This document shows positions 45,092 through 55,678 of a DNA stretch of 64,000 nt, in pieces. How positions within the stretch are numbered: position 1 is the first letter of the stretch; every line of letters starts with the position of its first letter. Made by a program: the position numbers and the translations under genes. The notes under the pieces were generated by a model. It made no database searches and was not told where the DNA came from. It saw only the letters and a list, made by a program, of their open reading frames with translations. The DNA comes from Fasciola hepatica (taxonomy: Eukaryota; Platyhelminthes; Trematoda; Plagiorchiida; Fasciolidae). The stretch spans positions 1,188,001 through 1,252,000 of the forward strand of contig CANUEZ040000108.1 of the NCBI GenBank assembly GCA_948099385.1. Reading direction: 5' to 3'.

Positions 45092-48000
45092 CTAGGCCTC
45101 AGGGTTATCAGCTCCTCCGTCTTCGCTCTCGAGTAGGTTAATACTGCGTATGTCACGAATTAGCACTCCGTTAGCTGTCTTCACCTTCACCGTTCTTATC
45201 ATTCCGTCAGTGCTTTTGATGGTTTCCGTAACTACTCCCAAAGACCAAGCGCTGAGATGTGCGCGTTCGTCGGCGATCATAACCACGTCCCCAACTTTGA
45301 ATGGTCTTGTTTTGGCCAGCCACTTCTGTCGAGTCTGCAAAGCCGGTAGGTACTCCCGTAGCCATCGCCTCCAGAAGACCTTGGCCAGATAGTTCGCTTG
45401 CTTCCACCCGTGGAGGTAGCTCCCACGAAGGTTTATCGGCCCTTGGAAACCCTCGTTCGACCTTAACGTCAACAAGTCGTTTGGGGTGAGCACCAGGTGG
45501 TTGGGGTCGCCGTTCAATACTGGAACCAGGGGGCGGTTGTTCAGGATTCGCTCCACCTCAGTCATGACGGTGTTCAGCGTCTCGTCGTCGGGCGGTTGCT
45601 GCTCCATGATTGACAGCAATATCCGTCTGGCGGACCGGATCATGCGTTCCTATATGCCGCCTCGGTGGCTGGCCTGTGGGGGGTTGAAATGCCATCGTAT
45701 GCCGTAGGCCACGGTTCGATCCTGCAGTTCGTCCCTGTTTATGTTCTTGTGCCAACGCTGCAATTCCCGGTGAGCGCCCACAAAGTTCGATCCATTATCT
45801 GAGTATATATAGGCCGGTACGCCCCGTCGGTTGATAAATCTTTGCAAGGCCCGTAGAAACGAATCGGTCGTCATCGAATGTGCGACTTCTAGGTGTACCG
45901 CACGTGACTTCATGCACGTCATGATACATCCGTATCGCTTTTCTAATCTTTTCCCGCACTTGATCCACAAGGGCCCGAAATGGTCCAACCCGGTGTCACT
46001 GAACGGCCACCAGCCCGTAGTCACCCTGCATTCTGTTAGTGGGGCCATGAGTTGTTTGCCTGCTATGGCATTGCGTCTCCTGCATTGCACACACCGTCGG
46101 ATTACGCGTTTTACAGTCTCTCGTCCTCTCAACAACCAAAGACGCTTTCGGATGACGCTCGTCACGTGACTTTCCCCGGCATTTCCCTCCACGGCGTGGA
46201 CGTGTTGAATCATTAGCTCTACTACAGGTTGTCTCGCAGGCAGCAGTATAGGATACTTTGTGTCGAAGTTCAGGTGGGCGTTGGTCAGCCTACCATCTAC
46301 CCGCAGCAGTCCGTCGATGAGTTTGGGGTTTAAACGCTTCAGCTTGCCTCTTGGAGATAGCATGTCTTTATTGGTCGTCCCCACTTCTTCCGCCCTCTTG
46401 AGTTCTCGGGCGAAAGCCTCGCGTTGTATCATTCTGAAAATATCGTACTCTGCCGCTTGTAGCTCATCGGGACCTATCGGGCCGACCCGTATCCGACCTG
46501 AGGGCCGTAGCCCTTTCCTGACTAGTAAATTTCTCTTGAACCTGGTTAGCCAAACTAGCGAACGAAGCGTCTTCATCCAGGAAGAAAACCTGACCAGTCG
46601 TGATAGAATGGATGACGCTTCGACGACGTTGGTTGCTATCACTACGCCTTTGATCTCCAGTTCCACTTCCGTAGGCGGTTTTAATTCGAACACGGGCCAG
46701 TCCTGTTTGGGCAATTGCAGGAAGTTCGGCCCTCTCGTCCACGTGTCCAGTTGCCTGAAGTTGTTCGCACCTCGGGAGCACAGGTCGGCCGGATTATCGC
46801 CAGACCTGACATGACTCCACTGGTGCGTGGCTGATTCATCGTGAATAATCGTGAGCCGGTTAGCAACGAAAGTACTAAACCGGCTCCGGACGTTGTTGAT
46901 ATAGTAAATTACTATCGTTGAATCCGTCCAGAAGCTCACCGACCAAATGTAGAGATTGAAACATCTCTTCACAGCTTGCACCACCCTGACTGCCAACACG
47001 GCTGCGCTGAGTTCAAGGCGTGGGATTGAGACCGACTTCAGTGGAGCAACGCGGGCTTTGGTGAACAGGATCCTCGTGGTATATTGTCCATCTCCTGCGC
47101 ACCATCGTCCGTACACCACAGCTCCATAACCGACTTCGGATGCATCGGAAAAGGCATGTAGTTCTCCAGTCCGTGTCGTATGGCCAGGAGTCAAACATCG
47201 TGGGATTCTTATGTCTCCTAATTTCTTCAAGGTGTTCAAAAATTCTTCCCAGTCCAGCCGGTCCCCTCGGTCCAGTGACTGGTCCCAATCAACTTTCTTA
47301 CGGCACAGCCGCTGCAGCAAGATCTTTCCGGGTAGCAGCCATGGTGAAACGAAACCGGACGGGTCGAACAAACTTGAGACGGCAGATAGTATGCCACGAC
47401 GGGTTATTGGCAGCTCGGGAACGTTTAGTTCCAAAACAAAATCGTCCGTTTCCGCGTCCCATTGTATCCCTAAGGTGCGCTCGATAGGAAGTGGAGAGCC
47501 GTCCAAATCTCTAACCCTATCGGCCTTTTCGTGATACGGGATGACCTTCAGCACTTCTGAAGCGTTCGACATCCATTTAGTTAGATGGAAGCCGCCCTCT
47601 TCCAGCAATCTCGTCAGACCCCTGAACTGCTCTAGAGCTGATTCCACATCATCGAAAGACCCAAGGTAGTCGTCGATGTAGAAGTTCCTGCTGACGCTTT
47701 CTACCACCGTCCGATGTACTAGATCGCCATGTTTGTTCGCTGATTCTCGGAGGGCGTAGTTGGCACAAAGTGGTGACGATATGGCTCCGAAGGGGTGGAC
47801 GGTCATCCTATAATTCACCACTGCGTTGTCCCGGTCGCTTCCTTCCCACCACAGGAAACGCAAAGCATCTCGTTCTCCTACCGGAATCTTCACCTGATGG
47901 AACATTTCCCTAATGTCAGCAGACAAAGCCACTTAACCCACTCTGAAACGGCACAAAACATCGATCAGTGGTGTGGTCCAGTCAGGCCCCTGTAGTAGGC

Positions 48001-48903
48001 GATCGTTTAACGACTTGCCCTGGAACTTGGCCGCACAGTCAAAAACCACCCGCAGTTTATTGGGTTTCTTGGGGTTGATAACCGGATGGTGAGGCAGATA
48101 CCAGATACTCCTTTTGCTTTCGGTGTTGACAGGCACCTTTACAACGTAACCGAGGGCCTCGTTTCGCTTCATCAAATCCGCGTATCGTTCCCACAGATTC
48201 TGGTCTCGAATGAAGCGTTCTTTTAGTCGTAGTAATCGTTGGAGAACATAATTTATGTTGTCAGTCCACGGGTCGACCGGTGTGCGCCATGGGAGGGAAA
48301 TCTCGAACTGTTTTTTGAGGCCTCTAGTGCCTTGCCGCACCGTTTGTAGAGCGAATTGATCCTCTTGAGACAACGTCGGTCTTTCGTCTCCGATGTCATG
48401 AAACTCCTTTTCATACAGCCGTTGCAGATGATACTCTATGCGGTCCGTTTCGGCGGATAAGTAATTCACGGAACCGCGTACCCCTACTGGACCGTATAAC
48501 ATCCATCCCAGAGCCGTGCGTACGGCATAAGGTGCTTGGCGGTCGCCCACTCTCTGGTCAAGCACCCAATGCGCCTCTGGCACGTCGCAGCCGACGGGAA
48601 GATCCACTTCATCATCTTCCCAGTCTACAACGGTTACATCCTGCAGGTGGGGCCACCGAGTCAAGATTGCGTTCACCGATCTTGGTGCTCGCGTGGGGAG
48701 ATCCGCTAACGTGAATGCCTCCGTTGGTTCAATTTCCTCGTTAGTGTCTAGAGAGATGAGTTGCAGCCTTAATCTACCGGCAGTCATTACCTGTGTTCCG
48801 CCCACCGTGCTCACTGCTAACGACGTCGCACTTTAGCCAGTTGGTGTTTGTCGGCAAACCGCTCTTTCACTAAAGTGGTGTCGGATCCACTATCAACGAA
48901 AGC
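45092..48903 (-). pseudogene. Pol of BEL copy 2: protease, RT, RNase H, integrase
   Basis: Same order and motifs as copy 1 (VDSGSDTT, YIDDYL, FSDASEVGYGAVV, YSDNGSNFVGA) and the same stops, at about 47,933-47,935 before the RT motif A and about 45,650-45,652 before the integrase ERMIRS. The frame is also shifted in the protease. One Val-to-Leu difference lies just upstream of the RT. The product would be inactive without suppression of three stops. Confidence 0.9.
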
Positions 48904-50271
48904 CTACGCCTTGACTATCCCAGTCGGGGTCACTACTCCCACGGCCACTACGCCTAAACGTACCGGTTTACTGGCAGATTGTGAAGTTGAACAAATCACG
49001 CTGGGCTTGGCACTCGCCTCGGATATGGTTACTCTCGCCTGATGCAGCAGCCGATGGTGTCTGCCCGTGCAGCCCTCGTAACCACATCGATTCCTTGTCC
49101 TACAGGCTGCTGCCCGGTGCGTGGTGTTGAGACAGATAAAACATGCTCCTGCGATCCTCGCCATTCCCCACCGTTCGTCTATTGTGGCGTTGCCGAACTT
49201 GGGGCATTCTGGTAGGCCATGGCTAGTACCACAGGATCTGCAATTTGGTTTCGCCGTAGCATCTCGTGAAATGACGTGTGTAGTGGTCCAAGGCTGGTAC
49301 TTTGGATGTTCCCGAACTGGGGTTTGGACTTGGCTAGTACTGGGCTTGTTTGCTCGGCTGCTGTCCCGGATGAGTCGGCCGAATCTGCTGTCAGCTATCT
49401 TCGTTTGCCTGTCTAAGTATTCGGTCAGGTCTTCGAAGTTGGCTTCTCTGTCGCTTCGGGTTATCCGTTCTGCTTCTTCCGCCCACCGACCCTGTAGTTC
49501 GGGAGAGAGGTGACGGACTATGCCTTCCGAAGTGTGCATGGCGTCTAGGTCAGCCCTGTAACCTGAATGGTCGAGGGCTATTGAGCAGTTCTGCATCTTG
49601 ATCACCAGGTCGGCCATGGTGTAGACGTCGCCCTTGGTTCTCTTTGCCTCTATTAGGTTACGGGCTACTTTGAAAGGTTGGCCAAACAAGTCTCTTAGAA
49701 TCTTCCTTGTCCTTGTGTAGCCTTGTTCTGGGTCGAGCATGGTGCACCCGTCGATAGCTTCTCTTGCACGGCCTCGGTAGTAGTGAGTAAGGTAGAGAAG
49801 CCTTTGCCCAGGGTCGGTTACCTTGTTTTCAACGAACGTCTCGAACTGTTTGACAAACTTGCAGTATTGCTCAGCTCGCCCGTCGAAAACCGTTAACTCC
49901 ACTCTAGGCAGATCGATCGATGGTGGTTTGTAGTCGGCGACCGACGTGGGGTTCCCTACCTTATCGCACCCTAATCTATCGGAAGTGTCGAAGTCACTGG
50001 TCTCATGCTCTCGCTGTTTCTTTGAACACTTCTCTGCTTCCTGCGCCTGTAGCCTAGCCGATAGTAACTGTTGCTCTAGTTCTAGTATTCTCAGCTTATA
50101 TAAATCGACATCCTTACAACCAATATTGTTCTCAATAATACATGAACTAGCACTGACAGGACTAGGCGATCTAGCATTAACTAAAGAATCATATGTACCC
50201 AAAACCTCCCCAGAGACTTGCCGTATTACTTCCTGTCCGGATTCGGCTGCTTTTGATCCTTTTCTTGGCAT
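48904..50271 (-). pseudogene. Gag-like protein of BEL copy 2
   Basis: Start ATG at 50,271, stop at the same TAG before the protease motif as in copy 1. The Cys/His region is intact here (GACFICLNTTHRAAACRTRN), whereas copy 1 has Arg at the first of these Cys. Otherwise I see no amino-acid difference from copy 1. Confidence 0.88.
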
Positions 50272-50312
50272 TTTGCGTGTTTTTCCTCGTTCCAAATTGA
50301 TCTATTGAGTAT

Positions 50313-50689
50313 TGTAACGAACGTTTGAGCAATGCGTAGCCAAATTCGCAACGGATCCCGAAATCAAAAGACGATTATCCGTGATATTCTACGATACTAG
50401 ATTATTACAATAAACAATGACATAAACAATATACAAACCTCAATAATACGATCACAAGGACTCAACAACGAGAAACCGAATAGCAGCGTGTGAGGAAACA
50501 GCACGTGCGTCACGCAGGTCCTGAACAAGGACGTGCCAAAGTAGCGCTCTGGGCGCGAACAAACAACAATTGGTCCAGAAAAACAACCAGTTCGTAAAGA
50601 CAAGTCAAAAGTGTATGGAAATGAGTGATGTTTGGAAAAACACTGAATTGCGAGGGAAAAAGGGGGATTTTCCACGACCGGCTGTTACA
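50313..50689 (-). repeat. 5' LTR of BEL copy 2
   Basis: 377 bp with ACTGGTT/TTTCGGG variants shared with the 5' LTR of copy 1. It borders GGCTG on the right. Confidence 0.95.
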
Positions 50690-50694
50690 GGCTG

Positions 50695-51114
50695 TTCGGC
50701 ATCTCTCCCGATTTGTTTCTTCGCTCTCCCCTTCCGAGACTTCACTGCCCTGGTGGCAGGTAGTAGATTTCTTTTTGCATTACCATCCATTTCCTCTTTC
50801 CGAAAAAGACGGACCAAAGGAAGCGGTACTACGAACCTCAGACCCCACCAAAGGAGAAATGGTAGCGCGACAATCGGCCCTCTTCGAAGATAAGACCTCG
50901 GCGCTAACTTTATTTGGTTCTCACTCCAGGCTACGTTGGCGGTACTTGCGTGGATGATACTGAGAGCCTCCTGTTTTTCCACTTCTTTTACGGACGCTAC
51001 TGAGGGGTGTGGTGGGAAAAGTGAAAGACCAAAACAATTAAAATCATGGGGCAGTGGGGGAAAAGAGAAGGGGACGAAAAGAAGTTCAGCCATTAGGAAA
51101 TTGTTTGAAGGCAT
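50695..51114 (-). pseudogene. Probable linker part of a CR1-like element
   Basis: An open minus-strand frame runs from 51,114 into the BEL LTR at 50,689. Its last residues before the LTR are basic (KSRKGRAKKQIGRDAEQP). I do not recognise a domain. It is listed because, after undoing the inferred inversion, its end is joined at CAGCC to the RT start at 42,063, which continues plausibly as a pre-RT linker. Function and limits are uncertain. Confidence 0.4.
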
Positions 51115-51980
51115 CAGTGGTGGTGGCTCTAGTGAAAGTGAAGCTGCGCAAACTTGAGATGCTATATTCAGGAGAATTCATCGTACCAGGACCTCACCTA
51201 CAGCGTGAAACATTGACCAATCTCTGCTGCATATTCCGTTTTATTCCAACCGGGCGTTGGGTGATTGTTGGTTATATATTTCGGCTTGACTTGTGAACCG
51301 GCTAGACAGAGCCCTGTACCCATCTGCCCAAGGGCCAACCTAGCTTCTGCTATGCCCTTTTGATTTTCAGCCACTAGTCTTCTTCAACGTCCCCCAGGGT
51401 TCCTTTGCTATGTAATACCTTTTGGTAATCTGTTACCGTGCCCTACTGTTTTTCCTGCTTCCGCGATCCGAGCTCCGTGACTCCTTTTGTCCCTCGACAG
51501 TCCGATCGCTGTTTGCTACGATGGGGCTAACCGGATTGAAGGCTACTTCAGTCCTCGTTTTTATGTTTTGCAAGAACCTTCTGCCAGGCCAAGGATCACT
51601 TATCCAGTATGGTGACTTTTTGGACAGTCAGAGTGGTGTTCGGCCGCCCCGTGTTTCGATGCATGTCAATATTTTCCCGTATGATCGTGCCTGAAGTAGT
51701 ATCCAACTAGCTATGTGCGCTCCGATGGAAGTTTTTATCTGGAGTGGCGTCGAGTAAGCGCAAAAAATGGAAGTGGCGATAAACATACTACATTGTGCCT
51801 GAGTAGTCTATCTAAATGTTTGTTAAGTCACTTCTAAAATGGAGTGACAAAGGAGTTGGAATTCTGCATCATCACACTTGAGCTGCAGAGCACTCTCTAG
51901 CCCCCTCACTTACTGGTGGAACAGTTTTAGCATTTTCAAGCTCTGTTTCCGGTCACTCATGGGTCACCAGGTATCCCGCC
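51115..51980. other. Unassigned DNA
   Basis: No clear frame. It may belong to the endonuclease part of the split CR1-like element, but no catalytic motif is visible. Confidence 0.3.
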
Positions 51981-54460
51981 GTTCTATGCGAGGCCCTCAA
52001 ACGGTCTGTTCCAATGGGTACCTAACTTTCTTTTGAAATAAACTGCCTTCCGGGCCTCCTCCACCGATGACGGAAGATTTGCCATTGATGTACGACTAGA
52101 TGGGTGAAGAAACTGACCACGTAACTACCACATAGCAAAGGTTTTTCACAGACTTCACTTTGTGTACCCTGAGCCTTTCATCTGTGTTTCCTGGGAGCTA
52201 CTGAAGAACCAGGTCGGAGAAGCTTCTCGTAGCCTAAAGACCTCAGTTATATCCCCCTTTACCCTACATCTTTCCCGGGAGAACAGCTTTAGCTCTTCCG
52301 GCATTTCTCTCCGGGGCGGGCTTCGCAGACCTCATATATTCGTGTGAAATTCACTTGCACACGCTCACACAGCTTCCTCTCCCACAATAAAACCGGGTGC
52401 CAGACTTGAAAGGCCTACCCCAGGAGAGACCTCACGTGGGTTGTGTATAACGGTTGCAGTATTTAGGGCTTACGCGAGACTACTTCCTCAATAGCTGTGA
52501 GAGGGTATGATTATCCCTCTTTGCGGCTTCAGCCATTTCCTCCGGAGTTTGAAACCCGAGGTGGTAAATCTCCTTATTCCTTTGACAGTATTGGTGCTTC
52601 CCAAACGCTCCCTGTTTTCCCCAACCCCAAGTTCTTTTTGGCTGACCTGGAGGATGTTCTCCGTGTAATGCCCGCATTTGTTGGTGTTGAATGGGAATTC
52701 CAACCTGTGCGCCATCGACAAACCCTAACGAAGTAAAGCAGCAGGGCAATTCCCGTGGGACTTCCCACTAACTTAAAGTCGAGATGTGAGCAACCCAGCC
52801 CATGGGTTGTCGCCTTTGCACGACAGAGGCTGGAATGCCCAGGCACCTACCACTGCGGGACTCCACTGCAACCTGGGCTGCACTGGACCCGCGTCCCCTT
52901 ACCTTTGCGCGGTTTCCTTTCCTCTAAATACTCTGTTTCCAGTCACCTAGAGACGGATCGATTCCACAGGCTCGAGGCTTGTGCACCAGTGGCCCGTGAT
53001 TTACTGATTCAAGGGTGCTCCTGAAGTCCAACCAACATAACCCTACCTTCTCATCATCCTCAGCAGGACTGAACACAGTTCATCTGGGTGTATTACATTA
53101 TCGATTTTTCATCTCTCCATCTCCAGCACAAAGCCCTTCTCCTCAATTTCTGCGGGCGAACTTTCTGCCCAGCCGAATGGAAGGATGATAAGTGTGCCCC
53201 TACCATAATCACTGCCATGCTCTCCCCGGAAATAGCGAAGCTTGATATTGGACGTGCCCTCAATTGTTTCAGTGCTCTAGTATTTCCAATCTTTAAAACC
53301 ACCGACGCAAACCTGGGGGTCGACTTTCGCTGGACAGTAGAACTATACCCTTGGTTACCTTTCACCCCCCCGCTAGCCACCCTTCGTGCTGACGTCTGCT
53401 CTTCAGATGGGTTCGCAAATCCCTTCCGCCGGCCGTCACATATTCCAGTAACTTCCTGCGGCTCCCCCTTCCCCCAAACTAGCACCAGAATTTATGTTGT
53501 CTGGCTCGCGCTTTCCTCCCCTGAACTCCTGCCACGGGAGCATGCCCATTTGCTTAACCCCCACGAACGGTACCCAAACACCTAGAAGTGTCATAGGGTA
53601 CTCCTTCATATGTTCCCACTTCTCTTCCACGTTGCCGCGACAGACTCTCCAGCCTAGTTCTGCCGCTGCCTCCAGTAGAATCAGAGTCTTTGATCCATTG
53701 CCCTTAGGGCGGTATCCGTTCGGAGGCGCCCTTTTGCTTGTGGCCAGGTCGGCCCCTACTACCCAGTAGTCGCCCCTCCCCAATAGTCCCGTGATGACCA
53801 CCGGACCTAGGTCCCTCTCGTGCTTCGTCATTACTAAGTCAGGGGTGGTGGCTCACCCAGTGAGCTGCCAACGCCTTTTCCGCCGCCAGATTTGGATGGG
53901 CACTTCTCTTCGTAGGACCTGCAGTACTTCCCCGAAAAACTTCTGTGTTGCATCCCCAAAATTCCCAGTCTATTTCCAGAGCTTAGAAGTCCCCCGTGAT
54001 AAGCAACATTTCGTGTTTAATGACAATTTCACTTACCTCCAGTGGTTCGGTAACCTTCGTTCTGGCAGGGGACGAGCTTCAAAAGAGGCAAAGAAGGGTC
54101 ACAGAGCCTTCTAGCCTTCCGAATATGCAGCTTATGATTTGCGCACTTAGTAATTCCACCAATGCCATTCTTGTCTCAACAATGGCTCGGTAACCGGCAA
54201 CAGAAAGCGTGCAGCTAATCTTCCAGCTTCCGTATCTTTCTCATGTTACACGAAGTCCTCCACGGAAGCATGAGCCATGGCTTCCCCCTGTGTTAGTCAA
54301 ATTTCGGTGAGTGCAACGATCTGTGCGTCGCCAAGTATGAGCGTGAACCCCTCCCACTTGTTGCGAATGCTGCAAGCACTCGTGTATATAATTGGAAAGA
54401 GCCGAATGACTGGCACTTTCTTCTTCATAGGGTACGTACTTGGACCCCCTAAGCTTCCTG
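51981..54460 (-). mobile_element. Decayed CR1-like non-LTR retrotransposon, internally deleted
   Basis: The endonuclease start is at about 54,390-54,260 on the minus strand (YTSACSIRNKWEGFTLIL, then AQIVALTEI). The end of the endonuclease is at 53,831-53,700 (DLVMTKHERDLGPVVITG, LGRGDYWVV), followed by a linker (ELGWRVCRGNVEEKWEHMKE). The late RT region is at about 52,720-52,490 (RLEFPFNTNKC; YHLGFQTPEEMAEAAKRD). A later block is at about 52,270-52,150 (CRVKGDITEVFRLREASPTW). The very C terminus is at about 52,040-51,984 (NLPSSVEEARKAVYFKRKLG, THW, stop). The RT core between about 53,400 and 52,750 is not recognisable. Confidence 0.72.
53436..53831 (-). pseudogene. Endonuclease end and linker of the CR1-like element
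   Basis: 131 open codons. TKHERDLGPVVITGLLGRGD corresponds to the usual block ending in G(K/R)SDH, with the catalytic Ser-Asp-His eroded to GDY. A Lys/Asn/Gly-rich linker leading to the RT follows. No independent function is expected. Confidence 0.65.
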
Positions 54461-54856
54461 GCCCTGGCCCTGGGCCTCAGGTCTATCCTCTTTTTTGTAC
54501 TCACTGACCTAGTTTTCCTCATAACTGTTCACAGGACCTATGAGTGAAGGTTGTGTGCTTCTCTACGTTGTCATACATTCATCAATATTTTCCCCGTCTT
54601 CTGGGTTGAAGCATTTTTGTCCCCCGTAAATCCCTCGTCCTCTGGAACCATAACTCGGCCTATTTCTAGGTTCGGAGATTTGGGACTAGCGGACTCTAAC
54701 CCGCCTGCCGGATTACGCGGGTTGTATACTTGCTGGTAACATCGTCCGGCTAGACGAGGAGGGGAAAATCCCGAGTAATTCTCTAACCTAAGGTCTTTGT
54801 GCTCTCAGCCACCCTGCTGGTACGGGTGGCGTAAAAAGTTGCCCGTAACCTGGGCA

Positions 54857-55141
54857 TTAACGCTTCCTGTAGGCAGGGTTCCTCCACTTTCCCATCAAGT
54901 ATGCATCTAGGCCCGGTTTGAAATGAGAAGCATTCTTTTCAAACACAGCCACAAGCAACGAGTTCCAAATGTTAGTCGACTTCTGTGGAAGACGGAAAAC
55001 TAACGGCGAATCAGTAAACTGATAAGTCCTCGGTCTCATGGAATGGCCGCGCATCGGTCGTTCATCCGAAGTAGGAACCATTTTTGCAGTTCCTGGCCCG
55101 CCTAAACACGAGATATCTCTCGAAAACTGCCCGAGTGGCAA
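54857..55141 (-). pseudogene. C-terminal RT fragment of the CR1-like element
   Basis: 94 open codons ending in a stop. FRLPQKSTNIWNSLLVAVFE and the following HFKPGLDAYLMGKW fit the consensus ending (F.R..N.WN.LP..V....S...FK..LD..) of CR1/Jockey RTs. The Pro after WNSL is lost. Confidence 0.7.
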
Positions 55142-55288
55142 TGGGTTCTCCGATAGCTTTCGGAAAAAAACCCCAGACCACTAGTGGTCCATAAAGCTGA
55201 GATCATATGAACCACTTGCAAATCTCGGTGCGACGGGCTGCACCTATGGCGGCTATCCGATGACATCCCGCCCACAACTGAACCTCCT

Positions 55289-55678
55289 TTACGCTCCGCC
55301 CATTAGGCAACACCCAGCGCTGCTTGTGACAAACTTCTCCGGCAAAATCTTGTACGCAATCTTTGAACTCAAACCAGTGTGAGAAGACACCGTGATAGAA
55401 CCCCACGGTCTTTCCTCGTTGAACTCCTTGACGAAAGTGATCGCAGAAGCTGAGGGAGTGACCTCATAATAAAAGTCTAACACTGCTCCTTCCTTCGACT
55501 TTATGTAAACCCCTATACTTTGTGGCCACCATGATCTCTGCTGGACAGCGTACTCCGGTATAGTAGAAATCTCCAACGGAACTAGAATTTTTGAATGCTC
55601 CATCTTAATAAGTTCGTTTCTGGTCGTCGTTATTTTGCCTGAAGACCTTAGTTTATTTCCACCATCTAATTTTTCCAT
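55289..55678 (-). pseudogene. Unrecognised 129-codon frame inside the CR1-like element
   Basis: An open minus-strand frame between the late RT region and the C terminus. It shows no motif that I can place (contains EHSKILVPLEISTIPEY and TFVKEFNEERPWGS). It may be an inserted sequence or the diverged RT thumb. An expressed gene is unlikely given the surroundings. Confidence 0.25.

Larger units (their letters stand above)
44015..50689 (-). mobile_element. BEL/Pao LTR retrotransposon, copy 2
   Basis: Minus-strand twin of copy 1, the same 6675 bp, with positions related by x + y = 86,072 throughout, so there is no net length change. It has the same three nonsense codons and the same frameshift. 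Translated differences seen: Cys for Arg in the Cys/His region and Leu for Val in ATRW/NAILTRW. The left flank is CTTAC and the right flank GGCTG, which do not match each other but match the flanks of copy 1 crosswise. Confidence 0.95.

Noticed and set aside
36000..50000. Two independent, simple BEL insertions with no rearrangement
   Set aside because: Neither copy has matching 5 bp flanks of its own, while the flanks match perfectly in the crossed arrangement.
53088..53585. A 165-codon plus-strand gene
   Set aside because: It overlaps the minus-strand CR1-like endonuclease/linker, which has recognisable motifs; the plus frame has none.
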